Shown: piece by piece, positions 14,664-23,520 of the stretch
Position numbering within the stretch: position 1 is the stretch's first letter
Layout of the letters: each line of letters begins with the position of its first letter
DNA from: Paragorgia papillata
Lineage: Eukaryota > Cnidaria > Anthozoa > Scleralcyonacea > Coralliidae
Direction of reading: 5' to 3'
Assembly (NCBI GenBank): GCA_035771165.1
Contig: JAWNZC010000103.1
Coordinates: 1,731,501 to 1,795,500, forward strand
Length of the DNA: 64,000 nucleotides
Made by a program: the position numbers and the translations under genes
Notes under the pieces: generated by a model
What the model was told of the DNA's origin: nothing
Database searches by the model: none
Seen by the model: the letters and a program-made list of their open reading frames with translations, nothing else

Positions 14664-15482
14664 TTATATAAAGTTTCCATATTCTTTCATCATATCCTTA
14701 TTAATTTTTACAATCTCAGTTGGGAGTAATGGCCCATGAATAATTTTAATCCCATATATTTTTCCTTTCAGTTGATAATTATCTGAAGGGGTTCCACTCA
14801 ATCTTTTATTTAAAAATATAGATCCAAATGGACTACCTATATCTGCTAAATCCGATTTAAATTCTGATCCTGAACAAAAAACACCATTTAAATATATACT
14901 GCCTCCAGTTCCCAACCAATGGCATGATATAATGTGTTTGCTAAGAATGCTGTGTGAGGCGTTCATATTTATAGTTTTTTTAGAGCTTTCTCTTATACCA
15001 CCAACTATTAATTTGGAGTAAGAGTAGGATTTAAAGCTAAGAAATTTATCATAATTACCATTATCATTCCCAATAAGATAACACCAATCGTTAGAAACCG
15101 ATGTGTCGACCACCTCGCAAACAACAAAAACAGAAACATCATTAAACTGCATTTCAGTGTTGCAAAAACACATGTAGTTGCCTCCCTTGTTTTCAATGTA
15201 ATCTTTGCCTGGACCAATGGCATCTGAACCAAATGTTGGGGCCTTGGTTTTATCATCCTGCCATAAAACAGATTTTCCACTCCGTGCTTGGGTTATCCTT
15301 TTTTCACCGTTAACGGTTTCAAAGGTTTTATCAGCAGTTGTCAAGTTAATATCAAAAACAGTTTCGTAATTTCCTTCCACTCCCAGATGTTTTATTTTCT
15401 TTTCAATGTCTTTAATTCTCTTTTCTGTATCATCATGTTGTGCAATATGCTGGCGTCTGCCATAACCATAGAAGTAACTCAT
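14664..15482 (-). CDS. Second fibre-like protein: leader peptide, coiled coil, lectin-like (LamG/ConA-type) head
   Basis: 272 aa. Residues 1-8 (MSYFYGYG) match the leader of the collagen-like protein. Residues about 17-34 (DDTEKRIKDIEKKIKHLG) form a short coiled coil. Residues about 40-272 are beta-rich with the pattern of a laminin-G/concanavalin-like lectin fold (for example SVFVVCEVVD, HIISCHWLGTGGSIYLNG, KGKIYGIKIIHGPLLPTEIVKIN; the last helix-like ending is typical of LamG_3 domains). It sits 6 nt upstream of the collagen-like gene on the same strand. It is probably an alternative capsid spike that binds glycans or proteins. The domain call is by pattern only. Confidence 0.6.
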   Translation of the reverse strand: MSYFYGYGRRQHIAQHDDTEKRIKDIEKKIKHLGVEGNYETVFDINLTTADKTFETVNGEKRITQARSGKSVLWQDDKTKAPTFGSDAIGPGKDYIENKGGNYMCFCNTEMQFNDVSVFVVCEVVDTSVSNDWCYLIGNDNGNYDKFLSFKSYSYSKLIVGGIRESSKKTINMNASHSILSKHIISCHWLGTGGSIYLNGVFCSGSEFKSDLADIGSPFGSIFLNKRLSGTPSDNYQLKGKIYGIKIIHGPLLPTEIVKINKDMMKEYGNFI

Positions 15483-15499
15483 TGTTTATTTTAAAGGAT

Positions 15500-15526
15500 A
15501 ATTTCTTATTTTTTAAATAAGAAATT
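15500..15526. terminator. Gene-end hairpin, 12-bp perfect stem
   Basis: AATTTCTTATTT / AAATAAGAAATT with a TTT loop, 33 nt beyond the stop of the zinc-finger gene ending at 15560 and 18 nt before the fibre gene start at 15482. Confidence 0.55.
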
Positions 15527-15559
15527 GAATTTTTTTTAATTTTAGAATCTTCAAATTTT

Positions 15560-15805
15560 TTAGAATTTCGAAATTTTTTTTTGATGAGCATCTTTATGAT
15601 CATTTACTTCCTTTTTTGTTTTAAAGGTTTTTAAGCATTTGGGGCATCTTAAAACTATATCTTTGTCTTGTATAGTTTTTCCATGGACAACCTTTAAATG
15701 TAATCTTAGTGCTGTTTTTGTGTTCAGCTCTTTCTGACAGATTCCACAGGAGAAGCTATCACCTGATGGTGTTAAAGCATATTTATGTGCTCCCATTTTA
15801 CGCAT
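15560..15805 (-). CDS. Two-finger C2H2 zinc protein
   Basis: 81 aa with two C2H2 fingers: C20-x2-C23-x12-H36-x4-H41 and C54-x2-C57-x12-H70-x3-H74. The linker is longer than the TGEKP type. The N- and C-terminal tails are short and basic. The start at 15805 follows AATAAAAGAGG; a second Met at codon 4 is an alternative. It is the rightmost gene of the element, next to the terminal repeat region. It could bind element DNA (ends or promoters) or act on host transcription. Confidence 0.7.
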   Translation of the reverse strand: MRKMGAHKYALTPSGDSFSCGICQKELNTKTALRLHLKVVHGKTIQDKDIVLRCPKCLKTFKTKKEVNDHKDAHQKKISKF

Positions 15806-15839
15806 CCTCTTTTATTTTATTTCATTTTTTTTATTCTTT

Positions 15840-16190
15840 TAAAATAAAAATTACAATTCAAAACCCCTTCCCCCAAAATCTTTTCAAAAGAATTCAAAAC
15901 CCCTTCTTAAATCCCCCTAAAAACCCTCCTTCCAAAAAATTTTTTCAAAAGAATTCAAACCCTTTGAAAAATTCTCCCCCTTCCCCAAAATTTTTTAAAT
16001 TCTTCGGACCCCTTCGGCAAATTCTTCGGAAAGTCTTCGGAAAAACTTTCGGAATTCTTCGGCAAATATTTGGGAAATTCTTGGCGAAATATTTGGGAAA
16101 TTCTTGGCGAAATATTTGGCAAATTCTTGGCGAAATATTTGGCAAATTCTTGGCAAATTCTTTGTCGGATTTGAAGGCGGATCGAGCTAG
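15840..16190. repeat. Terminal/subterminal repeat region of the Polinton, right end
   Basis: A non-coding stretch of short repeats: two TTTTCAAAAGAATTCAAA blocks, CCCCTTC runs, several TTCTTCGG units, then a 23-bp tandem array (16063-16153). Polintons end in long terminal inverted repeats that often hold internal tandem repeats, so this is probably the right terminal repeat, ending near GAGCT/AGACAA at about 16188. The left terminal repeat is outside the window, so neither the inverted match nor the 6-bp target duplication can be verified. Confidence 0.45.
16063..16153. repeat. 23-bp tandem repeat, four copies
   Basis: Four copies of CGAAATATTTGG[G/C]AAATTCTTGG (the first is 22 bp), the last two identical. 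Each carries AAATATTT, an AT palindrome. It sits at the putative element terminus. Confidence 0.8.
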
Positions 16191-16276
16191 ACAAGAAAGG
16201 CGAAACCCCCCTTTTATTTATGGCGCCACTAAGTCTAGGCCAACTGAGCCAGGATCGGCCTTTTTACACTACTGGC

Positions 16277-16577
16277 GGTGTGACGGCGTTTGAATTTTCT
16301 TTAGGCTTAAGTTGTACGCTGCTGGGTGACTGCGTTTGAATTTTTGTTAGATGCTGATTTGTACGCAGCTGTGTGACTGCGTTTGCATTTTTGTTAGATG
16401 ATGATTTGTACGCTGCTGTGTGACTGCGTTTGAATTTTTGTTAGATGATGATTTGTACGCTGCTGTGTGACTGCGTTTGAATTTTTCTTAGATGATGATT
16501 TGTACGCTGCTGTGTGACTGCGTTTGAATTTTTCTTAGATGATGATTTGTACGCTGCTGTGTGGCTGTGTTTGAGTT
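16277..16577. repeat. 47-bp tandem repeat, about seven copies
   Basis: Successive GACTGCGTTTG cores lie at 16282, 16328, 16375, 16422, 16469, 16516 and 16563, giving a 46-47-bp period. The units contain TTTTTGTTAGATGATGATTTGTACGCTGC. The outer copies are the most diverged, as usual for such arrays. It lies between the Polinton end and the DIRS-like element and may be the latter's 5' region. Confidence 0.85.
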
Positions 16578-17204
16578 AAGTGTTTGTTTGATACCTTTCC
16601 ACAAGTCACTGTTCATTTTACCCTAACCCTTCCCATCTTGATCTTGTAGTTGTGTATTTCCACCAAAACGTTTCGCTTCCAAGTCTCCTATCCAGCATTT
16701 GGTCACCATCATTTACCCGATTTGAGAGGGGCATTCTTAGTACGCTCAATACACTGTATATGACGGAGTTCTCGTTTCGGGTTATGTGGTGGCGACCCTT
16801 TGTGTGATCCCCATCTGGGGGAGGGGCTACTTATTACGCTCTTAATTTTCCGGGGCTTGGTTTGCGTGATCTCTACGCTTACATATCATGGGATTAGCCA
16901 TTTTCGGGCAAATTCACTGTAGCGAGCGAGAGAAATGCCGCGTTAATCGGGAAATCGTTGAGGCGACTTCCAAACACGTCATTATTCAACACATTTTGTC
17001 TTTAGTCTTCGGCTATAGTTAGGTGCATGTGTAAGGTTTCCTCCAGCAGGTATGTTAAATGCAGCAGTGTCTATACCACTGGACAATGGGTTATAGACTA
17101 ATACGCAAATCCCGAAACTATAGGGGGCCCCCGCTTTGCGTTGTTTTCTCCCGTCTTCTGCCGGCGTGCTTATGCTGAACTCTAGTTTGTTTTTATTATC
17201 CTTA
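16578..17204. other. Non-coding stretch, putative 5' region/intron of the DIRS-like element
   Basis: No open frame of note. It contains GC-balanced sequence unlike the AT-rich element to the left, and ends in a pyrimidine-rich tract plus TTATTATCCTTAG (17192-17204), a good splice acceptor directly before the gag-like frame. Confidence 0.3.
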
Positions 17205-17735
17205 GCCTCTCACCTTGGAACAGCTTGCCGCCCAGCTGCGTCAAGTCCAACAGCAGTCGGACACCCAATCGGTCGATGTAGCCCTCGCCACACTAAGACG
17301 TGAACTGCGTAAACCTGTTGCAATGTTCGACCCATATGCCGCGCTCGCTGCTCTGCAAAGTCTGGCTGATACTGCTAGGGACAGGCAGGACCCGTCTGCA
17401 AACCGGTATAATACAATCTACAGACAGTGCCGACCACTCCTCCAAAACACCCATTTTCAAGCCATTTGATCCAATTAGTGGGCGACCACGAGGAGATTGC
17501 TATTTCCCGAGTCATCGAGAAAGCCCTGAAGAATGCCGCCTCTACCCCTCCTTTACAGTCACAATCCTTTGGAAACCCCATAACCTATACCCAACAACAC
17601 CGCCAGCCTTGGGGCGCACGCGGCTTCCCTTATCGGCGAAGCAGTCCGTTCCCCTCTCTTCCACCTGTTTGTTTCAACTGCCGACAGCCCGGCCACTTCG
17701 CGCGTAATTGTCCGCGTAGGGGCACACGATTTTAG
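17205..17735 (+). pseudogene. DIRS-like retroelement gag fragment with CCHC zinc knuckle, frameshifted
   Basis: The frame beginning after the CTTAG acceptor reads LEQLAAQLRQVQQQSD.. with helical capsid-like character and stops at 17467. Its natural continuation (SHLIQLVGDHEEIAISRVIEKALK..) is in another frame from about 17445 and ends in the zinc knuckle CFNCRQPGHFARNC (C-x2-C-x4-H-x4-C) at about 17670-17712. So a frameshift near 17455-17465 splits it. CCHC gag proteins package retroelement RNA. No ATG is present at the start, consistent with a spliced or truncated origin. Confidence 0.55.
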
Positions 17736-17873
17736 TGCTGTACGTTATTTCTACGATTCTTCCTTATTTTGTATGCTTCTCATCGATATTGATTAAAAGA
17801 TTATCCCCAGGTGTGTCTGTGTTATATTTCGTGCTATTGTAATACCCGGCTTTGTTTGTTCACTTAGACCTCA

Positions 17874-18740
17874 GTGGCCAATCCCTTCGAAACTGCCTTG
17901 CGCGACGCCACTCGCAATCTACATCAGGTTCGGTGGCGTTCATCCGTTAGTGATACTCCCGCTCCTATTGGACCCCCTCCCTCCATCGCCATGGTTTCCA
18001 GTGGTAGGGTTCTCGCTTCACCAAGGGGCTTACTATTTCGAGATCCTGCTGCCTTCGTCGCAGGAGAAATTCATCGCCATGCCCCGGCCTGGCTCTTAAT
18101 TCTTCAGGAATACACCAAGCGTTCTGACATTTTATCTTATATTGACAACGGTGTGGATGTGTATCCTTTTTTACGACATTTCAAAGGTCGTTTCCAAAGA
18201 GAACGTTTTGACTCCGACCTCCCCCACCGAGGCACTTCCCTAATAGCCGTTCCTGCTTGGGTTTTGAAACATTTATCTAACCGCTTTACCTGTCCGGTAG
18301 CAAATCTTACGCTCTACGTACAATTAGCAGACCTCATGGGTATTCCACTACGTCATGGTTACCTCTTTCGCGTGACCGACCGCGACGGACACATCTCCAC
18401 TCATCCCTTTCAAGGATCGGCCGTCGGCAGCAGGCTCACCAAACACTTCACTACTCTGAATATCCCTGCAGGTGAGACTATGCACAGTTTTCGCTCCATC
18501 ACACTGTCCTTATTGGGCGTCTCTGCAGAGGATGTGGCACGACACGTTGGGTGGAAAAGCGTCAAGACTGCCCTGTATTACTCGCAAACAGATGTGGTGG
18601 TGAACACAACGAAAGTGGCCAATCTCCTCGGCAAAGGAACCTCTACGTCTCCATCTCAACCGGTCCCAGAGGCTACGCGTTTAGGTTGTGAATTTCGGGC
18701 CCGTAATAACCTACAAGATTTTCTTTTCGCCTTCCCATAA
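17874..18740 (+). CDS. DIRS-like ORF: RT-region N-terminus fused to tyrosine-recombinase C-terminus (RT core deleted)
   Basis: An open frame of 288 codons beginning at a splice-like boundary (..CCTCAG then GTGGCC; no ATG). Residues about 40-115 (VLASPRGLLFRDPAAFVAGE.., DILSYIDNGVDVYPFLRHFKG) are the segment that precedes the RT fingers in cnidarian DIRS-like polyproteins. At about residue 116 it jumps to recombinase sequence containing the H-x-x-R box (HSFR), HVGW and ALYYSQ, that is the His/Arg, His and Tyr of the second half of a tyrosine recombinase active site. The whole RT/RNase H core and the first-Arg box are missing. The ORF remains open across the junction, so this is a clean in-frame deletion derivative, probably non-autonomous and inactive. 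Confidence 0.6.
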   Translation: MANPFETALRDATRNLHQVRWRSSVSDTPAPIGPPPSIAMVSSGRVLASPRGLLFRDPAAFVAGEIHRHAPAWLLILQEYTKRSDILSYIDNGVDVYPFLRHFKGRFQRERFDSDLPHRGTSLIAVPAWVLKHLSNRFTCPVANLTLYVQLADLMGIPLRHGYLFRVTDRDGHISTHPFQGSAVGSRLTKHFTTLNIPAGETMHSFRSITLSLLGVSAEDVARHVGWKSVKTALYYSQTDVVVNTTKVANLLGKGTSTSPSQPVPEATRLGCEFRARNNLQDFLFAFP

Positions 18741-19493
18741 TTTTTTTGATTGCTTCGCGTTCTGAGTATTGGAGAGTATCAATAAAAAATGATGTGTGTC
18801 TGCACTCGTAATCATTTTTGTCATCCCGGAGTGGGTACGGTACACTTCAGCCTGGGGCCCTGGAAAACTGATCTTAGTCCCATTCTTAATTCCCTTCCGC
18901 TCAAGGTATTGTGTGGGGAGCAGACCACTGGGAATATATTACTAAGGTAATGCAAGTAACTACAACATATTTTTCTAATTTTGTTAAGCTTTCATTTGAT
19001 GTATAATTCAAGTTTCCATGTTATGCGAAACGTTTTAGAATCTTCAAAATGTTCGTAAAATTGTTCGTAATAATATAACGTTTACTTCTCACAAGTTTTA
19101 TAGAATTTCGACTACTTACCGAGCAACCACTTATGTCAAACAAAAACAATTAAAAAATGCTATTTGGTTTAGAAAGTTCAAGATTCTATAGCTAGACGGA
19201 AAGTACTTTAAAAAGAGGAAAACATATACCATTTTGGTTAAGTCCGCAAGAAAGAAGGTGGCAAATACGAGAAAAACACTTTGTCAAGTTTTCACAGAAC
19301 GTTTACAACACTGGTCGTCATAAAATAAACTACTTATTGACCTCGCTTGTTCGGTCTGTACAAGTGAAATGTCGGACGTCCGTTTTCTGAACGGACTAAA
19401 AACGTCGGTCCGATATATCACTAGTACAGACTTCACGTTCGGTCAATAAGTAGTAATTATTACTCAGAACGTGATAAATTAAGAATATTTATT
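18741..19493. other. Non-coding; polyadenylation-like AATAAAAAA and a small inverted repeat
   Basis: AATAAAAAAT at 18781-18790 may end the DIRS-like transcript. ACTACTTATTGACC (19329-19342) and its inverse GGTCAATAAGTAGT (19441-19454) bound a ~126-bp palindromic element rich in CGGTCCGA-type motifs. No gene seen. Confidence 0.4.
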
Positions 19494-19663
19494 TTTGCCA
19501 TCCATCCATCCACCCGTCCGTCCGTCCGTCCGTCCACCCACCCACCCAACCACCTACCCACCCATCCATCCATCCATCTATCTATCGATTAAAAAACTAT
19601 TATCTATATATCCATACATCCATCCATCCAGCCATCCAGCCACCCATCCATCTATCGATACAA
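19494..19663. repeat. CCAT/CCGT/CCAC tetranucleotide repeat
   Basis: A variant (CCAT)n microsatellite (CCAT, CCGT, CCAC and CTAT units), interrupted once near 19588. Confidence 0.9.
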
Positions 19664-19701
19664 AGACTATTTCATTTGTTTAACAAAACACATCGCCTTA
19701 C

Positions 19702-20946
19702 CGGTATGCATATCTTTCAAAGCGAATCCTCCAGGATAACCATAAGATACATAGTTTTCCCAGCCAAACACCAGCAGTCCAAATGTAACCCCTGGTGAAG
19801 AATGATAGATGTTGACAGTATCGTACCCAGATACGCTGTAGATAGTCCAAACATACTCCGTTCCACTGATTCTTTGCCATTGCAATCCGCTGATTTCGAC
19901 GCCGTTAAGAGTCAGACCATCCTTAAAAGACTCTTTTACAAACAAAGTAATTAAGTCTTTGTAAGTTGATCCACCAGGAAGGACAATGCTGTAGAAGGAA
20001 ATGAACTGTTCAACTGAAGGAAGGACGATCATCGAAGGATCTGCATATTTCCCACTAATTATTTCTCCTTTTACATATTGCACAACTTGACACGGCTTAC
20101 TGCAGTTGACAGAAGAAGCCAGATCATTTGCAAGATCGATTTCTGTATATTCGCCAGTCGAAAGAACGTCTTCTCCGTATACACTACGCACAGTTGTATT
20201 GTTTTCGAAAGCAAAAATTCGAAACAGGTCTCCCGTACCTTTGTTCATCGTTCCTGTTGATGCTAAAACAAACTTTTTACCCCAGTGCTTTATTGGTAAC
20301 AAAAACGCTGATAAATGATCACAATAACCCACACCCACGTTGGCGCACGCGTCTCCAGAAATAACAGAAATCGGTTTATTTGCAGTAATAATTGTCCCGG
20401 ATAAATCGTATACATGCAAAATATGAAAAGTTTCTAATTTCTTCAAGGTAACACAGAGATAATCACCGGAGCGGTATATAATTCCATCGTAAAGGATAAC
20501 TCCTTTGGTGTTCAGCTTTATACGAATTCTTGTGCCATCGTTGATTGAAATTAGACCAACGTTTGGAGTCCCGAATTGTTTGGCATATGATGCCACCACA
20601 TAAAGATTGCCAAGTTCTCGGGTAGGTAATGCCAGGTATCCATCTGCTGTATTTTGTACGTGATTGAATGATATCACAGCGATATCTTTGGTAGAATTTA
20701 TTTCGATTCCTTTTCTCTCAATGGTTGTTCCTAGCATTCTAAACGAGATTGGTAATTTAAACTCCGTAACCTTCTCTGCCTGGATAAAGGATGTATTGAG
20801 TGGAATTGTTGATGCAGAGGCTGAGATTGTCACATTTGTGTCGAAGGCAGCAAGAATTGTTATTTGAATATAACCACGGGTCTGCGATGATAAGAGTTGT
20901 TGAGTAAATCCCAAAACAAAATGCTTTCCGTAATGGCTTGGGGTAC
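19702..20946 (-). CDS. IgGFc-binding-protein-like domain exon, intact
   Basis: 1245 bp (415 codons, phase 1 at both ends), bounded by acceptor TTTCTAG at 20947 and donor CG|GTAAGG at 19702/19701. The protein reads GKHFVLGFTQQ.., IQITILAAFDTNVTI, DIAVISFNHVQNTADGYLALP, ANKPISVISG.., CDHLSAFLLPIKHWGKKFVLA, PCQVVQYVKG, PGGFALK. This is the IgGFc_binding domain known from FCGBP-type mucin-associated proteins and from many invertebrate extracellular proteins. The frame is fully open. It is about 75-80% similar by eye to the broken copy at 34174-35413. It is probably one exon of a secreted modular protein on the minus strand. Confidence 0.75.
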
Positions 20947-20962
20947 CTAGAAATGCATAATG

Positions 20963-21054
20963 TATAATATATATATATATGAAAAAATACGTGAAACTCG
21001 GAGCAACCTTCATTTTTTAAAATTATATATATATATATATATATAATTTAAAAA
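20963..21054. repeat. (TA)n tracts bounding a short inverted repeat
   Basis: Two (TA)n runs (about 20968-20980 and 21025-21044). The sequence GTGAAACTCGGAGCAACCTCCATTTTT (about 20992-21020) recurs inverted at 21050-21080, so this is a small palindrome built on TA repeats inside an intron. Confidence 0.6.
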
Positions 21055-21109
21055 AATGGAGGTTGCTCCGAGTTTCACGCGTTTTACCGCGTGACACCCG
21101 TCCAAACAT

Positions 21110-21111
<2 letters not shown>

Positions 21112-21164
<53 letters not shown>

Positions 21165-21173
21165 TACATACAA

Positions 21174-21214
<41 letters not shown>
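21112..21214. repeat. (CA)n followed by (TA)n microsatellite
   Basis: ACACAC run 21112-21160, then ACATACATA, then TATATA to 21214. It abuts the 3' end of the Penelope-like copy on its right. Confidence 0.95.
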
Positions 21215-21216
<2 letters not shown>

Positions 21217-22200
21217 TGAGTTTTTGGTTCACGAAATGTTAGAGAGTGCTCAATACCATATATAGATAGAGCAAAATACAAAGTATAAAGTATAGTTCTA
21301 CCTTAACGTCTTCGCTACCAGAGGTTTCACCCTAAACGGGATCATCAGGCGACTGAAAAATATCGGTTAGTGGGCTGCTTAAATGCGTTAGTTGGGGCGT
21401 GGGTGTGGGCGTCGAAACGTCCGGCGGATTCATTTGGAGCCTGGGTGTGGGCGTCGAAACGTTGCGCGCATTCCTTTGATTGTTTAGGTTGTTGATCCGA
21501 AATCTATTTTTGTGCCGACACGTCGAAACTATTTCTGATCTTTTGTTTAGTAAGAGTTGTTTGTCTGCCTTCATGATGAAAAGTTTTTCGTCCAAACATA
21601 AATTGCATCTTTTTTATCCTCCCGTGTAAGAAATTGAGTGTTTTAGTATAGACCAGGTTATGTCGAAACTTTGGTTTTTTTCTTTTAGATTCCAAATGTA
21701 TTTCGAAAGTTCCGTCTCATTTGAATACTTTTTATTCTGGAAAGATTTAGTATGGTTACGATATCGCTCTTTAAATGTACTTGCTGTCATGCCAATGTAT
21801 TGCTTAGTGATGTTCGTGTTGCTTATGGAAATAGATGCCTTGTATACTATGTTGTTTGTCATGCATTGCCCACGTAGGGGGCAATTGTCTTTAATCCTGC
21901 AATTGCAACTGCTTGTAACTATGCTTCGTGGCTTGCTTTTCCTGATTGTGCGTGAATTATGTTTCGTGATAATGGACTTGACGTTGTTCATGCAACTATA
22001 GCTAATCTTGACTGTGTTTCTGTTAAAAAGTTTGTGAAGCTTGTGTCCTGGTGGAAAGTGCTTGTCAATAAGGCTAAGAAAATTGCGTCCTATGTTTGTT
22101 TTGACATTTTTGTTAAATGGAGGGTTAAACCAGATGATATTGCGGTGTCTATTTCTGCGTGTTTGCTGTGGTGTTTCTTGTGTGTAGTTTAGCTCATGGT
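21215..22200 (-). mobile_element. Penelope-like retroelement 3' fragment, copy 1, with GIY-YIG domain
   Basis: Minus-strand frame 21614-22200 encodes the end of a Penelope-like polyprotein: a linker (NRHRNIIWFNPPFNKNVKTN), the Cys motif CNCRIKDNCPLRGQC, then a GIY-YIG-type nuclease (NIVYKASISI..YIGMTASTFKERYRNHTKSF, ..ELSKYIWNLK). The 3' non-coding part carries the hammerhead-like core CTGATGA(N13)GAAAC and ends in (TA)n/(CA)n. The RT domain is absent. It is arranged head to head with copy 2; the two are near-identical inverted repeats. Confidence 0.8.
21324..21348 (-). ncRNA. Hammerhead-ribozyme-like core (PLE copy 1)
   Basis: The minus strand reads CTGATGA, 13 nt with a CCC/GGG stem, then GAAAC: the conserved catalytic core order of hammerhead ribozymes, which are documented in Penelope-like elements. 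Stems I and III were not fully resolved by eye. Confidence 0.45.
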
Positions 22201-22380
22201 TGAAATTGCTGCGCCTTAAGCCCAATGACGATCCATTATACATAAACAAGCAATCAAACCACCCACCAAGCATTTTAAGACAGCTACCTACATCAATAAA
22301 CAAGCGCATTTCCCTCCTCTCGTCTGACGAGCAGACATTCGATGAAACCGCACCAATTTACCAAGATGCATTAAGGCGCA
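22201..22380. repeat. Axis of the head-to-head PLE palindrome
   Basis: About 180 bp of single-copy spacer between the inverted PLE copies. It contains PLE-derived sequence (NDDPLYINKQSNHPPSILRQLP-type coding, as in the copy at 54,600-54,730). The palindrome is therefore imperfect at the centre, with more 5' PLE sequence in the plus copy. Confidence 0.6.
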
Positions 22381-23195
22381 GCAATTTCAACCATGAGCTA
22401 AACTACACATAGGAAACATCACAGCAAACACGCAGAAATAGACACCGCAATATCATCTGGTTTAACCCTCCATTTAACAAAAATGTCAAAACAAACATAG
22501 GACGCAATTTTCTTAGCCTTATTGACATGCACTTTCCACCAGGACACAAGCTTCACAAACTTTTTAACAGAAACACAGTCAAGATTAGCTATAGTTGCAT
22601 GAACAACGTCAAGTCCATTATCACGAAACATAATTCACGCACAATCAGGAAAAGCAAGCCACGAAGCATAGTTACAAGCAGTTGCAATTGCAGGATTAAG
22701 GACAATTGCCCCCTACGTGGGCAATGCATGACAAACAACATAGTATACAAGGCATCTATTTCCATAAGCAACACGAACATCACTAAGCAATACATTGGCA
22801 TGACAGCAAGTACATTTAAAGAGCGATATCGTAACCATACTAAATCTTTCCAGAATAAAAAGTATTCAAATGAGACGGAACTTTCGAAATACATTTGGAA
22901 TCTAAAAGAAAAAACCCAAAGTTTCGACATAACCTGGTCTATACTAAAACACTCAATTTCTTACAAGGATCAAAAAGGTGCAATTTATGTTTGGACGAAA
23001 AACTTTTCATCATGAAGGCAGACAAACAACTCTTACTAAACAAAAGATCAGAAATAGTTTCGACGTGTAGGCACAAAAATAGATTTCGGATCATCAACCT
23101 AAACAATCAAAGGAATGCGCGCAACGCTTCGACGCCCACACCCACGCCCCAACTAACGCATTTAAGCAGCCCACTAACCGATATTTTTCAGTCGC

Positions 23196-23220
23196 CTGAT
23201 GATCCCGTTTAGGGTGAAAC
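23196..23220 (+). ncRNA. Hammerhead-ribozyme-like core (PLE copy 2)
   Basis: CTGATGA at 23196-23202 and GAAAC at 23216-23220, with identical spacing to the cores at 21324-21348 and 53686-53710. Confidence 0.45.
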
Positions 23221-23334
23221 CTCTGGTGGCGAAGACTTTAAGGTAAAACTATACTTCATACTTTGTATTTTGCTCTATCTATATATGGTATTGAGCACTC
23301 TCTAACATTTCGTGAACCAAAACTCACTCACTTA

Positions 23335-23337
23335 TAT

Positions 23338-23379
<42 letters not shown>

Positions 23380-23520
23380 TATAAGGCGGCTGAAGATCGC
23401 CCAGCGTGAAACTGACAGTAACGACCATCAACATTTGAGGTAAGCCCACTTATAGTATATTCGCTCTATCTTTACGGTATTGAGCACTTTTCGACATTTC
23501 GCGAACATCACTTTGTTTGT

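Larger units (their letters stand above)
22201..23332 (+). mobile_element. Penelope-like retroelement 3' fragment, copy 2, with GIY-YIG domain
   Basis: Plus-strand copy of the same family. A TAG at 22409-22411 interrupts the frame that is open in the sister copy; from 22527 it is open to 23015 and again encodes CPLRGQC and the YIGMT..FKERYRNH nuclease region. It then shifts frame (22895-23212) in the tail. The 3' part has the same hammerhead-like core and ends at (TA)n (23335). It is a second truncated, inactive copy. Confidence 0.8.

Noticed and set aside
13849..14671. Several plus-strand and alternate-frame ORFs over the collagen-like gene
   Set aside because: Gly-X-Y coding DNA is periodic with period 9 and keeps other frames open. 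The minus frame alone has a start motif, full length and a C-terminal domain.
16277..16577. CRISPR-like array of regularly spaced repeats
   Set aside because: The 47-bp units are contiguous tandem repeats with no unique spacers, in a eukaryotic genome.
21660..22192. Plus-strand ORFs over PLE copy 1 (and equivalents at 22589-22930, 54022-54551)
   Set aside because: They recur identically in every copy because they are antisense to the conserved GIY-YIG coding region.
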